Positions 17,656 through 27,614 of a stretch of DNA of 64,000 bases are shown piece after piece. The notes beneath the pieces were generated by a model. That model was given only the letters and a program-made list of their open reading frames with translations, was not told the DNA's origin and did not search any database. The stretch comes from Deinococcus hopiensis KR-140 (GTDB lineage: Bacteria; Deinococcota; Deinococci; Deinococcales; Deinococcaceae). The stretch spans positions 601,001 through 665,000 of the forward strand of contig NZ_FWWU01000009.1 in assembly GCF_900176165.1 (NCBI RefSeq). Reading direction: 5' to 3'. The translations under genes were made by a program, and so were the position numbers. The stretch's first letter is position 1, and every line of letters begins with the position of its first letter.

Positions 17656-19083
17656 ATGCCCATTAAATTCGGAACAGACGGCTGGCGCGACATCATCGCG
17701 GAGGACTTCACGTACGAGAACGTGATGCGGGTGGCCCGTGCACATGCCCAGGCGCTGCGCGCCACGGGTGGAACGTCGGTCGTCGTGGGCTTCGACACCC
17801 GCTTTCAGGGAGCTGGCTTCGCCCGCGTGGTGGCGGAGGCACTGGCCGAAACTGGGCTGAACGTGCTTCTGGCAAGTGAATATCTGCCCACGCCCGCTCT
17901 GTCCTTTGCGGTGGTTCACCGAGGCGCGGCGGGGGGCGTGATGCTTACCGCCAGCCACAATCCACCCCAGTACAGCGGCTACAAGATCAAGGGGGCGTAT
18001 GGAGGCAGCGCAACGCCCGCCCTCGTGGCCGAGGTGGAGCGGGCGTTGCGGGAGCCTCAGCCGCATAACGGCCCGCCTGGGTCCATTCGGTCCTTTGATA
18101 TTCGGGAAGCGTATTACGCCCAGCTGGACCGCCAGCTTAATCTGGCTGCCCTGCGGGCCTACGAAGGTCACGTGGTCCACGACGCGATGGGTGGGGCAGC
18201 GTGCGGTTGGCTGACGGGGTACGCGCAGCACGCGGGGCTGAGGGCCCAGGTTACCGAGTTGCATGGTCGGCCGGACCCCATGTTCTACGGCGTCAACCCC
18301 GAACCCATCCCCCAGAACCTGGGCGAATTGATGGGCGTCATGGCGGGCGAGACGGGCACGGCGCTGGGTGTCGTCACCGACGGCGACGCAGACCGGGTAG
18401 GGGCTGTTACGGCGGGGGGCAGGTTCTTCAACAGCCACCAGATTTTCGCGGTCCTGATCCGCCACCTGCATGGACGGGGGCTGCGGGGGCGCGTGGTCAA
18501 GACCGTCTCTGGCAGCCGGGTGATCGAGCTGCTGGCGGGGCATCTGGGCCTGGAACTGCTGGAGACGCCCGTGGGCTTCAAGTACATCACCGACGCCTTC
18601 CTGGAGGGGCAGGCGGACGACGCCAAGGCAGTGCTGATCGGCGGTGAGGAATCGGGCGGCCTGTCCTCACGCGGACACATCCCCGAGCGTGACGGCCTGC
18701 TGAACAGTCTGCTGATGTTGGAGGCGGTAGCGGCAAGCGGCAAGAGCCTGGACACACTGTTCGCTGAGATTGAGGCCGAGGTGGGCTTCCGCCACGAGTA
18801 CGACCGGGCAGACCTGCACCTCAGCCCTGGCTTCGATAAGGAAGCGCTGATGCGTGAGGTTCAGACCTACACCGATGTTGCGGGGCATCCGGTGGAAGGC
18901 AAAAAGACCATCGACGGCGTGAAGCTGCTGCTCTCGGGCGGAGCTTCCGCGATGTTCCGTGCCTCGGGCACGGAGCCCGTAGTGCGCGTGTACGTGGAGG
19001 CCCAGACGCCAGGTGACGTGCAGGCGATTCTGGGCGAAGCGACGCGGCGGGTGCTGGCGCTGGACCCCGGACAGCGTGCCTAA
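17656..19083 (+). CDS. Phosphohexomutase (phosphoglucomutase/phosphomannomutase family)
   Basis: Interconverts hexose 6- and 1-phosphates, linking central metabolism to NDP-sugar synthesis. All four alpha-D-phosphohexomutase loops are visible: phosphoserine loop TASHNPPQYSGYK (about residue 97), metal-binding DGDADR (about 243), sugar-binding GGEESGG (about 330) and phosphate-binding RASGTEP (about 435). Length (475) is normal. ATG 17656 is preferred over an upstream in-frame ATG at 17629 because GGAG precedes it and the protein then begins at the conserved IKFGTDGWR. Whether glucose, mannose or both are used cannot be read, but it would supply both RmlA and ManC. Confidence 0.9.
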   Translation: MPIKFGTDGWRDIIAEDFTYENVMRVARAHAQALRATGGTSVVVGFDTRFQGAGFARVVAEALAETGLNVLLASEYLPTPALSFAVVHRGAAGGVMLTASHNPPQYSGYKIKGAYGGSATPALVAEVERALREPQPHNGPPGSIRSFDIREAYYAQLDRQLNLAALRAYEGHVVHDAMGGAACGWLTGYAQHAGLRAQVTELHGRPDPMFYGVNPEPIPQNLGELMGVMAGETGTALGVVTDGDADRVGAVTAGGRFFNSHQIFAVLIRHLHGRGLRGRVVKTVSGSRVIELLAGHLGLELLETPVGFKYITDAFLEGQADDAKAVLIGGEESGGLSSRGHIPERDGLLNSLLMLEAVAASGKSLDTLFAEIEAEVGFRHEYDRADLHLSPGFDKEALMREVQTYTDVAGHPVEGKKTIDGVKLLLSGGASAMFRASGTEPVVRVYVEAQTPGDVQAILGEATRRVLALDPGQRA

Positions 19084-19086
19084 GGA

Positions 19087-19130
19087 AGCAAAACACAGGA
19101 GCGGGAAAGCCCCCGCCCCTGTGTTTTGCT
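19087..19130. terminator. Bidirectional terminator
   Basis: Perfect 13-bp arms at 19087-19099 and 19118-19130 enclose a second GCGGG/CCCGC stem, with TTTT inside the outer arm on both strands. It separates the convergent phosphohexomutase and dihydrolipoyl dehydrogenase genes. Confidence 0.85.
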
Positions 19131-19135
19131 GACCG

Positions 19136-20542
19136 CTACATGTGCAGCGCGCGCTTGTCCGCGGCCAGCGCCGCTTCCTTCACCACTTCGCTGAGGGTGG
19201 GGTGGGCGTGGACGGTGCGGGCGAGGTCTTCGGCGCTTCCGCCGAACTCCATAATCGCCACCGTCTCGCCGATGAGTTCAGAGACGTTGGGACCGATCAT
19301 GTGGACGCCCAGAATCTTGTCGGTCTCGGCGTCGGCGACCACCTTCACGAAGCCGCGTGGATCACCGTGGCCCAGCGCGCGCCCGTTGGCGCTGAAGGGG
19401 AACTGTCCGGCCTTGACCTTGAAGCCCTTGTCCTTGGCCTGCTTTTCCGTCAGACCCGCCCAGGCGATTTCAGGCGAGGTGTAGATCACCCAGGGCACCA
19501 CGTCGTAGTTGACGTGTCCGGCCTGCCCCGCGAGGAGTTCGGCCACGGCCACGCCTTCTTCTTCCGCCTTGTGCGCCAGCATCGCGCCGCCCACCACGTC
19601 GCCGATGGCATAAAGGCCGGGAAGGTTGGTGCGGTAGTGCCCGTCCACCTTCACGAAGCCGCGCTCGTCCAGTTCCAAACCAACCGCCTCGGCCCCCAGA
19701 CCCTTGGTGTGGGGCACGCGGCCGATGGAGACGATGAGCTTGTCGAACTGCGCGGTTACGTCACTTCCCTTTTCCTCATAGATGACGGTGACGCCCGCTT
19801 CGTCCTGCTTCACATCCTTGATCTGGACGCCGAAGTGGAACTCCAGGCCCTGCTTCTGGAATTGCTTCAGGGCTTCCTTGCTGACAGCGTCGTCGGCAGC
19901 CATCAGGAAACCGGGGAGGGCTTCGAGAATCGTGACCTGCGCGCCGAGGCGACGCCAGACGCTGCCCAGTTCCACACCGATCACGCCCGCGCCGATCACG
20001 CCGAGGCGTGCGGGCACCTGCTCGAAGGCAAGAGCGCCGCTGTTTTCCACGATGTGCCCACCGAAGGGGGCGAGGGGCAGTTCGCGGGGGCTGCTGCCCG
20101 TCGCCACAACCACGTTCTTTGCCCGCACCTCAGTTCCGGCCGCGTCCACGATCCAGCCCTCTCCGTCCTGCCGCACCAGGCGGCCCAAACCGTGAATGCT
20201 GGTGACCTTGTTCTTGCGAAACAGGAAGGCCACGCCGCCGGTCAGCTTGTCCACCACGGCTTCCTTGCGGCCCAGCATTTTCGTGAGGTCCACCCGCGCG
20301 CCGTCTACCTGGATGCCGTGTTCGGCCGCCTCGTGGTTGATCATCTCGAAGCGTTCGCTCGAATCGAGCATCGCCTTGGAGGGAATGCAGCCCACATTGA
20401 GGCAGGTGCCGCCCAGCGAAGCTTTGCCGCCCCGCTCGAAAGCGTCCACGCAGGCCGTCTTGAAGCCCAGCTGTGCGGCGCGAATCGCGGCCACGTAGCC
20501 TGCCGGGCCGCCGCCAATCACCACTACGTCGTATGCGTCCAT
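19136..20542 (-). CDS. lpdA: Dihydrolipoyl dehydrogenase (E3)
   Basis: FAD-dependent reoxidation of dihydrolipoamide in 2-oxoacid dehydrogenase complexes. N-terminal FAD motif VVIGGGPAGYVAA, redox-active disulfide in GGTCLNVGCIPSKAML (about residues 43-58), NAD-binding GVIGAGVIGVELGS, FAD motif YAIGDVVGGAMLAHKA and the catalytic C-terminal HAHPTLSEV with His-Glu. The 468-residue length is standard. ATG 20542 is preferred to an upstream in-frame start because it begins at the conserved first strand; a TACGCT box lies 11 nt upstream, giving a very short leader. No E1 or E2 gene is nearby in the window. Confidence 0.96.
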   Translation of the reverse strand: MDAYDVVVIGGGPAGYVAAIRAAQLGFKTACVDAFERGGKASLGGTCLNVGCIPSKAMLDSSERFEMINHEAAEHGIQVDGARVDLTKMLGRKEAVVDKLTGGVAFLFRKNKVTSIHGLGRLVRQDGEGWIVDAAGTEVRAKNVVVATGSSPRELPLAPFGGHIVENSGALAFEQVPARLGVIGAGVIGVELGSVWRRLGAQVTILEALPGFLMAADDAVSKEALKQFQKQGLEFHFGVQIKDVKQDEAGVTVIYEEKGSDVTAQFDKLIVSIGRVPHTKGLGAEAVGLELDERGFVKVDGHYRTNLPGLYAIGDVVGGAMLAHKAEEEGVAVAELLAGQAGHVNYDVVPWVIYTSPEIAWAGLTEKQAKDKGFKVKAGQFPFSANGRALGHGDPRGFVKVVADAETDKILGVHMIGPNVSELIGETVAIMEFGGSAEDLARTVHAHPTLSEVVKEAALAADKRALHM

Positions 20543-20627
20543 AACCGTTCCCGAGCGTACCACCCGGTTCTCACGGAGATTGCGGCGCGTTCCTGCCGTA
20601 GGGACAGGGCGTGAGGTCCAGTAGGCT

Positions 20628-20660
20628 AAACCGCCTGCCTGTTCAGGGCAGCCAGGCGGT
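20628..20660 (-). terminator. Probable terminator of psuG
   Basis: 8-bp arms ACCGCCTG/CAGGCGGT at 20630-20637 and 20653-20660 lie just downstream of the psuG stop, with a short TTT on the minus strand after the hairpin. Confidence 0.5.
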
Positions 20661-20675
20661 CAGCCTTTCAGATGG

Positions 20676-21620
20676 TCAGGCCGGCGCTGTTGCCAGTTGT
20701 GCAAAAGCCTCCGCCACCCGCGCTGCCACGGCCGCGTTGTGGCGCACGAGGGCGATGTTCGCCGCGAGGCTGCGGCCCTCCGTAATCTGCACGAGGCGGC
20801 CCAGCAGGTAGGGCGTGGTTTCCTTGCCTGTCAGGCCCAGCGCGTCCATGTCCTTCAGCGCCTGCTCAATATGGGGCGTGATCTCGGCGGCGGGAATCTC
20901 GGCCTCGGCGGGGATGGGATTGGCGAGCAGCACGCCGCCGGACAGGCCCAGCGTCCACTTTGCGTGCAGCACGCGGGCGGCTTCGGCCTCGGTGGTGACG
21001 GACAGGGGAGAGGCAAAACCGCTTGAGCGCGAGTAGAAGGCGGGGAATTCCCCGCTGCCCAGCGTGATGGCGGGCACGCCTTGGGTTTCGAGCACCTCCA
21101 GCGTCAGGCCGATGTCGAGGATGCTCTTGACGCCCGCGCTGACCACGCACACGTCTGTGCGGGCGAGTTCGGTGAGGTCCGCGCTGATGTCCATCGTCTG
21201 GCCAGCGCCCCGGTGAACGCCGCCTGTACCACCGGTGGCAAAGACGCGAATGCCCGCGAGAGAGGCGATCCGCATGGTGGAGGCGACGGTGGTGGCTCCG
21301 TGTCCGCCGAGGGCCACAGTCACGGGGAGGTCGCGGGTGCTGATCTTCTGAACAGCCTTATCGGTGGCGAGGAGCTCGAGTTCATCTGGCGTGAGGCCCA
21401 CCTTCAGGCGGCCGCCCAGCACAGCGATGGTGGCGGGGGTGGCCCCATTCTCGCGGACAACGTTCTCGACGCCGTTTGCCATTTCCACGTTCTGCGGGTA
21501 CGGCATGCCGTGGCTGATGATGGTGCTTTCCAGGGCCACGACGGGCCGGCCCGCGTCGAGGGCCGCGGCGACTTCGGGGTGAAGGTCCAGGTGATGGGCA
21601 ATTTCGGGGCGGATGGTCAT
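20676..21620 (-). CDS. psuG: Pseudouridine-5'-phosphate glycosidase
   Basis: Splits pseudouridine 5'-phosphate into uracil and ribose 5-phosphate. The family signature ALESTIISHGMPYPQN is at about residues 29-44, followed by GGRLKVGL, VALGGHGATTVAST, FATGGTGGVHRGA, VSAGVKSILDI and LTPYL-type ends (KETTPYLLGR). Length 314 fits. ATG 21620 is chosen because AAGGAG stands 6-7 nt upstream and the preceding in-frame codons overlap the kinase gene out of frame. It follows the kinase gene at 21682 on the same strand, as in other pseudouridine catabolic pairs. Confidence 0.95.
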   Translation of the reverse strand: MTIRPEIAHHLDLHPEVAAALDAGRPVVALESTIISHGMPYPQNVEMANGVENVVRENGATPATIAVLGGRLKVGLTPDELELLATDKAVQKISTRDLPVTVALGGHGATTVASTMRIASLAGIRVFATGGTGGVHRGAGQTMDISADLTELARTDVCVVSAGVKSILDIGLTLEVLETQGVPAITLGSGEFPAFYSRSSGFASPLSVTTEAEAARVLHAKWTLGLSGGVLLANPIPAEAEIPAAEITPHIEQALKDMDALGLTGKETTPYLLGRLVQITEGRSLAANIALVRHNAAVAARVAEAFAQLATAPA

Positions 21621-21681
21621 GGAAACTCCTTGAGAGGGGCAATGATCTTGCTGGCGACTGAACCCTGGCGGCGGGCGACGT

Positions 21682-22788
<1,107 letters not shown>

Positions 22789-22790
22789 GT

Positions 22791-22805
22791 CTTAAGTATT
22801 TTAAG
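22791..22805. promoter_or_regulatory. Palindromic operator candidate over the psuK promoter
   Basis: CTTAAGTATTTTAAG is a 5-5-5 dyad (CTTAA/TTAAG) that covers a minus-strand AATACT -10-like box at 22795-22800, 6 nt before the psuK ATG. A protein bound here would block transcription, and the HTH domain of the kinase is the obvious candidate. Confidence 0.5.
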
Positions 22806-22933
22806 GATCTTTACTAGGATAAAGCAAGGGAGATGAGGAGGTGGGAGCTCGCCTTCAGGCAAAGTGAGGGCGAGTTGCGCTCGCCGCACCCCACCCCTTC
22901 TGGGCAGCTCTACAGGAGGGGGAAAGCGCCTAC

Positions 22934-23761
22934 TTAGCCTGCTGTTCCCTGCGTCCACAGCGCGAGCACCTCGGCGGCCTCGTCCGCGTGCATCTGCTCG
23001 ACAAGTGCGCCCCCATGGGTGGCGACGCTTTTGCCCTCTGCACGGGCCTGGTTCCAGGCCTGCAGCAGCGCCCGGGCCGTTTCCACCTCGGCGGCGGTCA
23101 CGCCGAAGGCCCGGTTCGCCGCTTCCACCTGGGAGGGGTGAATCACCGTCTTGCCTGCAAAGCCCAGGGTGCGGCCCTGCCTGCACTCCCGATCGAAGCC
23201 TTCTGGGTCACGTACATCGTTGTACACGGCGTCCAGGGGCACTTTGCCGTAGGCGCGGGCCGCCAGCACCACCGCCGACAGGGCGTGCAGCAACGGCAGG
23301 CGCTCGGGGTGGGGGCGGGTCCGTAAGGCGCGGGCGAGGTCGTTGGCCCCCACGATCAGTCCCGCAACGCCAGGCACCCCAGCGATCTCTGCGGCGTGTA
23401 GCGCGCCGAGGGGCGTTTCGATCATGGGCCACAGGGGCACGCGCAGGTGCAGCGCGCCCACGGTGCGGGCGTCCTCCACTTTGGGCAGGACCAGGCCGTC
23501 CACTCCGGTAAGCAGGGCCATCTCGCGGTCCGCGTGTTCCCAGGGCGTGCCCAGGCCATTGACCCGTACGAAGACGGGGCAGGGCCAGCGGTTTGCCAGC
23601 GCGCCCCGTACGTTCTCGCGCGCTGCGTCCTTGTGTTCGGGGGCGACGGCATCTTCGAGGTCCAGAACCACGGCGTCGGCCCCCAGTGTCCGGGACTTGT
23701 CGATCGCGCGCGGCTTGTCGCCCGGGACGTACAGCACCGAGCGCAGCGGCTTAACGCTCAT
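22934..23761 (-). CDS. CitE/HpcH-HpaI family lyase
   Basis: A 275-residue TIM-barrel protein of the citrate lyase beta-subunit/malyl-CoA lyase type. The start RSVLYVPGDKPRAIDKS and LDLEDAVAPE (Mg-binding acid) are followed by FVRVNG, GLVLPKVED, PMIETPLGAL and GKTVIHPSQVEAAN. It probably cleaves or forms a (S)-citramalyl/malyl-CoA-type substrate; stand-alone CitE-like proteins without citrate lyase alpha and gamma subunits have such roles. ATG 23761 is chosen because it starts right at the conserved first strand. It overlaps a 32-codon hydrophobic frame at its 5' end, and psuK lies 145 bp downstream on the same strand. Confidence 0.88.
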   Translation of the reverse strand: MSVKPLRSVLYVPGDKPRAIDKSRTLGADAVVLDLEDAVAPEHKDAARENVRGALANRWPCPVFVRVNGLGTPWEHADREMALLTGVDGLVLPKVEDARTVGALHLRVPLWPMIETPLGALHAAEIAGVPGVAGLIVGANDLARALRTRPHPERLPLLHALSAVVLAARAYGKVPLDAVYNDVRDPEGFDRECRQGRTLGFAGKTVIHPSQVEAANRAFGVTAAEVETARALLQAWNQARAEGKSVATHGGALVEQMHADEAAEVLALWTQGTAG

Positions 23762-23849
23762 GCCGGGCGTCCTTGCGGCGGCGCTGGGCAGCGGTGGACG
23801 CGAGCAGGAAGGGGAGCAGGACAAGCAGCAACTTCAGGGGACGGGGCAT
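23751..23849 (-). CDS. Possible small membrane peptide (32 aa)
   Basis: ATG 23849 opens a 32-codon frame that begins MPRPLKLLLVLLPFLLAST and ends in a strongly basic tail (RRRKDARHER). It is one predicted membrane helix followed by positive charges, and its stop overlaps the start of the CitE-like gene by 11 nt. It could be a small membrane protein or a translational-coupling leader; it could also be chance. Confidence 0.35.
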   Translation of the reverse strand: MPRPLKLLLVLLPFLLASTAAQRRRKDARHER

Positions 23850-24285
23850 GGGGTCAGGGTATCCGGATTCAACGGTGGGTGACCCAGCGGTGGCCTCCTC
23901 GGGCTGGGCCAGCGCCTTGTGCATGGGCGGTGTTCGCGCCGCACAAGACCCAGACGCTCATAGAAGGGCAGGGCATCGGGGCCGGAATCCAGAACCACCT
24001 CGGGGAAGCCGCGCCGCCTGGCCTCCTTCTCGGCCTGGGCCATCCGCTGCTGTCCGGTGCCCTGCCCACGGCAGTCGGGGCGCCAATCAGGCCCAGCAGC
24101 CCGGTATTCATGTACGTGCCCACCGGCGCGAAGCCCTGGGCCACTTGCCGTTTCGGCCGCTCCAGGTAGGTGCTCAGGTCCACATGGCGTTGAAGTTCAT
24201 GCGTGGGCCTGAAGGCCGAGGGAAACGCTGCAGGTTCGGGGCGGCGCAGGGTGACGGCGGGAAGCCTGCTCACGGCGCGCTTCAC
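23834..24285 (-). pseudogene. GNAT acetyltransferase remnant (frameshifted)
   Basis: One frame from 24285 gives an N-terminal part ending near LLGLIG. The acetyl-CoA-binding region RGQGTGQQRMAQAEKEARRR and the conserved PDALPFYERLGLVRRE follow only in another frame, so an indel lies near 24075. The start of the protein is also poorly preserved. The two halves together are shorter than a normal ~160-residue GNAT domain, so the gene is broken. Confidence 0.7.
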
Positions 24286-24299
24286 TCTCCAGAGGCCCG

Positions 24300-24775
24300 T
24301 TGAAGCGGAGAGGAGGTGGAAGGCAGGCCGATCTCGGGGTTCCCCGTACCTTCTTGAACGTCACTGACGATGAATCTCCGGCGCGTTCCAGCCTCAGATG
24401 CGTGCTGGAATTGGCTCCAGCACGTGTTGCCCTCCGGGTCCTTGAAGTGCACGCTCTTGCCCCGATTCCCCAAGGTGCGGCGGGCGACCTTCAGGCCGTG
24501 ACCCCCAGCCGCGCCTGCCGGGCGTTCGTCTCCTCGCGGGTGATGCTCAGGCAGACGTGGTCGCCCGACTTTCCCGTGTGCGGCGGCACCTCGCCGGGCT
24601 ACGCGTTTGCCCGTGAAGATGCGGAGCATGGAGCCTTTGAGCTGGTCAAACGGATGCCGCCCCTACACTTGCCCGTACGGCGTCAGGCCGAGGACCTCCG
24701 AATAGAAGGTCCCGGACGGGGTGAGGTCGCGGGCATACAGGCAGGCTTTGGGAGCGCGCCTGCGGAGGGGGGCCC
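24300..24775 (-). pseudogene. Glyoxalase/VOC-family gene, multiply frameshifted
   Basis: Pieces of one small VOC protein occur in consecutive minus-strand frames. CLYARDLTPSGTFYSEVLGL (the typical start, near 24740) is followed in another frame by PFDQLKGSMLRIFTGK, then by SGDHVCLSITREETNARQAR in a third, and finally by KSVHFKDPEGNTCW, the usual second metal-site strand, in the frame open at 24282-24629. At least three indels are needed to join them. No intact VOC gene remains. Confidence 0.75.
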
Positions 24776-24777
24776 CT

Positions 24778-25285
24778 TCAGGCGGGCAGCTCAAGTCCGG
24801 CGTAGGCGCCCAGGGCGCCATACAGGGGGGAGACCATCGCCGCCGGGGTGTCCGGCCGCAGGCCGAAGTCCACTGACCGGCGGAACCCGAAGCGTGGGTA
24901 GTAGTCGGCGTGGCCCCACAGCGCAGCACCACCATCGGTTCGGCGCAGGCGCGTACCCTCTCCAGCACGGCGGGCGTCAGGGCGCTCCCGCTTCCCCGCC
25001 TCTGAACACCGGGGAGAACGCTGATGGGTCCCAGCAGCAGGACACGCCGGGGTCGCCCGGGACGCGTCAAATCTCCCCGCGGGTCCGTCGGGGCGACGAT
25101 GACGTGACCGACCACCTGGCCCTCCACCTCGGCCACCAGCGAGAGGGCGGGCAGGAAGCGGCCCGAAGCGCGGATCTGTTCAATCGTTTCATTCTCCCGC
25201 AGACCACCGTTGTAGGTGAAGGCCAGGCGCGTCACCTCAGCGGTGGCCGCGGTGTCGGCGGGACGTTCGGGGCGGAGATGAAGGT

Positions 25286-25289
<4 letters not shown>
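24778..25289 (-). pseudogene. GNAT acetyltransferase with one frameshift
   Basis: From just after the RIO kinase gene, one frame reads LHLRPERPADTAATAEVTRL and continues through VAEVEGQVVGHVIVAP and the acetyl-CoA loop VLPGVQRRGSGSALTPA. Near 24920 the frame is lost; the expected continuation HADYYPRFGFRRSVDFGLRP is in a neighbouring frame that stops at 24778. The two parts make a full-length N-acetyltransferase of about 170 residues. No ATG starts the first part; a CTG at 25289 overlaps the RIO stop. A single indel separates it from an intact gene, so sequencing error is possible. Confidence 0.7.
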
Positions 25290-26173
<884 letters not shown>

Positions 26174-26191
26174 GGGTGCCCCGGATGAAAT

Positions 26192-26329
26192 TTAGTGGCG
26201 GCTGAAACCTCGGAAGGCCAAGACGTGAACAGTCTTTGCTGGTGGTGCGGCACGGTGGCTCCTATCTGCGGAGACGAAAATTCCTCGTTCGGTCGCGTTC
26301 AGGCTGACAATGATGTTGATGTCGGTCAT
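26192..26329 (-). CDS. Small hypothetical protein (45 aa)
   Basis: ATG 26329 follows a strong GGAAGGAGGTG at 7 nt spacing, one of the best ribosome-binding sites in the window. That decides the start against the longer frame from 26392. The peptide begins MTDINIIVSLNATERGIF and is basic toward its end (FRGFSRH). No domain is recognised. It lies 18 nt upstream of the RIO kinase gene on the same strand and may be co-transcribed with it. Confidence 0.55.
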   Translation of the reverse strand: MTDINIIVSLNATERGIFVSADRSHRAAPPAKTVHVLAFRGFSRH

Positions 26330-26528
26330 GCACAGCACCTCCTTCCGGTGTTGAGCCCACGGTAGCAGGGGAATGCGGCGTGAGGAAGCCAATCTGCCTA
26401 CGCTAGGCCACCATGCTTAGGGGTACGTCGCAACGGGCGTGGCAGACACCCCCGCCGCCTTCCCCCAGCATCGCCGGACCGCACCGCACCGAACGGGAGC
26501 GGCGGCGTAGCATGAGGGCCGGGACACC

Positions 26529-27497
26529 ATGAACCGCACCTACCTGTTTGACGCCGACGGAGATGACCACGAGGTGACCCTGAGTGCCGAGCAGGTGCGG
26601 GGGCTGCGCGAGGACCAGCTGCTGTGGGTGGACCTGTCGCGCGGTGACGCGGGGGAGACCCAGCAACTCGCGGCGCTGCTGGACCTGCCGCCCCGCCTGC
26701 TCGAGCGGCAGCTGAACGATTCGCCCCACCCACAGGTGGTCAGCGACGGCGGAGCCTTCCGGGTGGACGTGCAGTCGGTGCGTGTGGATGAGGGCGGGCG
26801 GCTGACGGGCATGGGGGTGAGCGTCTTTGTCGCGCCGAATGTCCTCGTGACCGTTCACCAGGACGGCATCGACTTCCTGAAGGAATTTGCGGCGCAGCAG
26901 CGCAGCAACGGCAAGGTGGGGCGGCTGTCCTCGGGGTTGTTTCTGGCGGCGCTCCTGGGGTGGCACCTCACAAGCTACCTGCGTGAAGTCGAGCGGTTGG
27001 AGGAACGGGTGGACCGGCTGGACGAGGCCATCTTGCGCTCGGCGCCCGAGCGGGATTTTCTGGAGGACTTGGCTGCCCAGCGCCGCCACATGGGCGAGCT
27101 GCGCCGCCTCCTCACTTCGCACCGCGGTGTGTACGCCACCCTCTCGCGCCCTGACTTCAAGGCCCTGGCCGACGGTGAGACGGCCGCCGCTTTCGACGCC
27201 CTGGAACAGCGCTTCGAGCGGGCCGTAATGTCCGTAGAGGGACTCCGGGACGTGATTCTGGGCTCCTTTGACCTGTACATGTCCAGCCTGGGTCGGCGTA
27301 CCAACGACATCGTTCGCCTGCTGACGGTGGTGACGGTCCTGACGGGCGTAGGGTCCCTCATCGCGGGGCTCTTCGGCATGAACTTCGAACTGACCTTCGA
27401 GAAGTCGGGCTGGCGCGGCTTTGCCTTGGTGGTGGGTGCGCTGCTGCTGCTGTTCGTGGCTGTGCTGTGGGCGGCGAGGCGGCGGCGGTGGGTGTAA
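26529..27497 (+). CDS. corA: CorA-family Mg2+/divalent cation channel
   Basis: 322 residues. A long acidic/helical cytoplasmic domain is followed by the two C-terminal membrane helices. The signature GMN is in IAGLFGMNFE at about residue 283 at the end of TM1; TM2 (ALVVGALLLLFVAVLWAA) ends in a basic RRRRWV tail. It forms a pentameric channel in the inner membrane; the ion may be Mg2+, Co2+ or Zn2+ in this family. ATG 26529 has a TAGCAT box 15 nt upstream, giving a short leader. No M-box riboswitch is visible in the 199-bp divergent region. Confidence 0.9.
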   Translation: MNRTYLFDADGDDHEVTLSAEQVRGLREDQLLWVDLSRGDAGETQQLAALLDLPPRLLERQLNDSPHPQVVSDGGAFRVDVQSVRVDEGGRLTGMGVSVFVAPNVLVTVHQDGIDFLKEFAAQQRSNGKVGRLSSGLFLAALLGWHLTSYLREVERLEERVDRLDEAILRSAPERDFLEDLAAQRRHMGELRRLLTSHRGVYATLSRPDFKALADGETAAAFDALEQRFERAVMSVEGLRDVILGSFDLYMSSLGRRTNDIVRLLTVVTVLTGVGSLIAGLFGMNFELTFEKSGWRGFALVVGALLLLFVAVLWAARRRRWV

Positions 27498-27614
27498 GGC
27501 TGGCGGGTTCGTAAGGGATCACACCGCTGGACAGGAGGGTTAAAGCCAGGTGGGGACGCCCAACATCCGCCGCTGCCTGCCAGGCACGACGCTGGGATGC
27601 CCAAGGAGTCCCCC

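Noticed and set aside
19142..20614. 490-codon open frame antisense to lpdA
   Set aside because: It is the mirror of a well-supported enzyme. High G+C third positions keep the opposite frame open, and its translation has no domain.
26403..27122. 239-codon minus-strand frame inside corA
   Set aside because: Shadow of corA; composition-driven.
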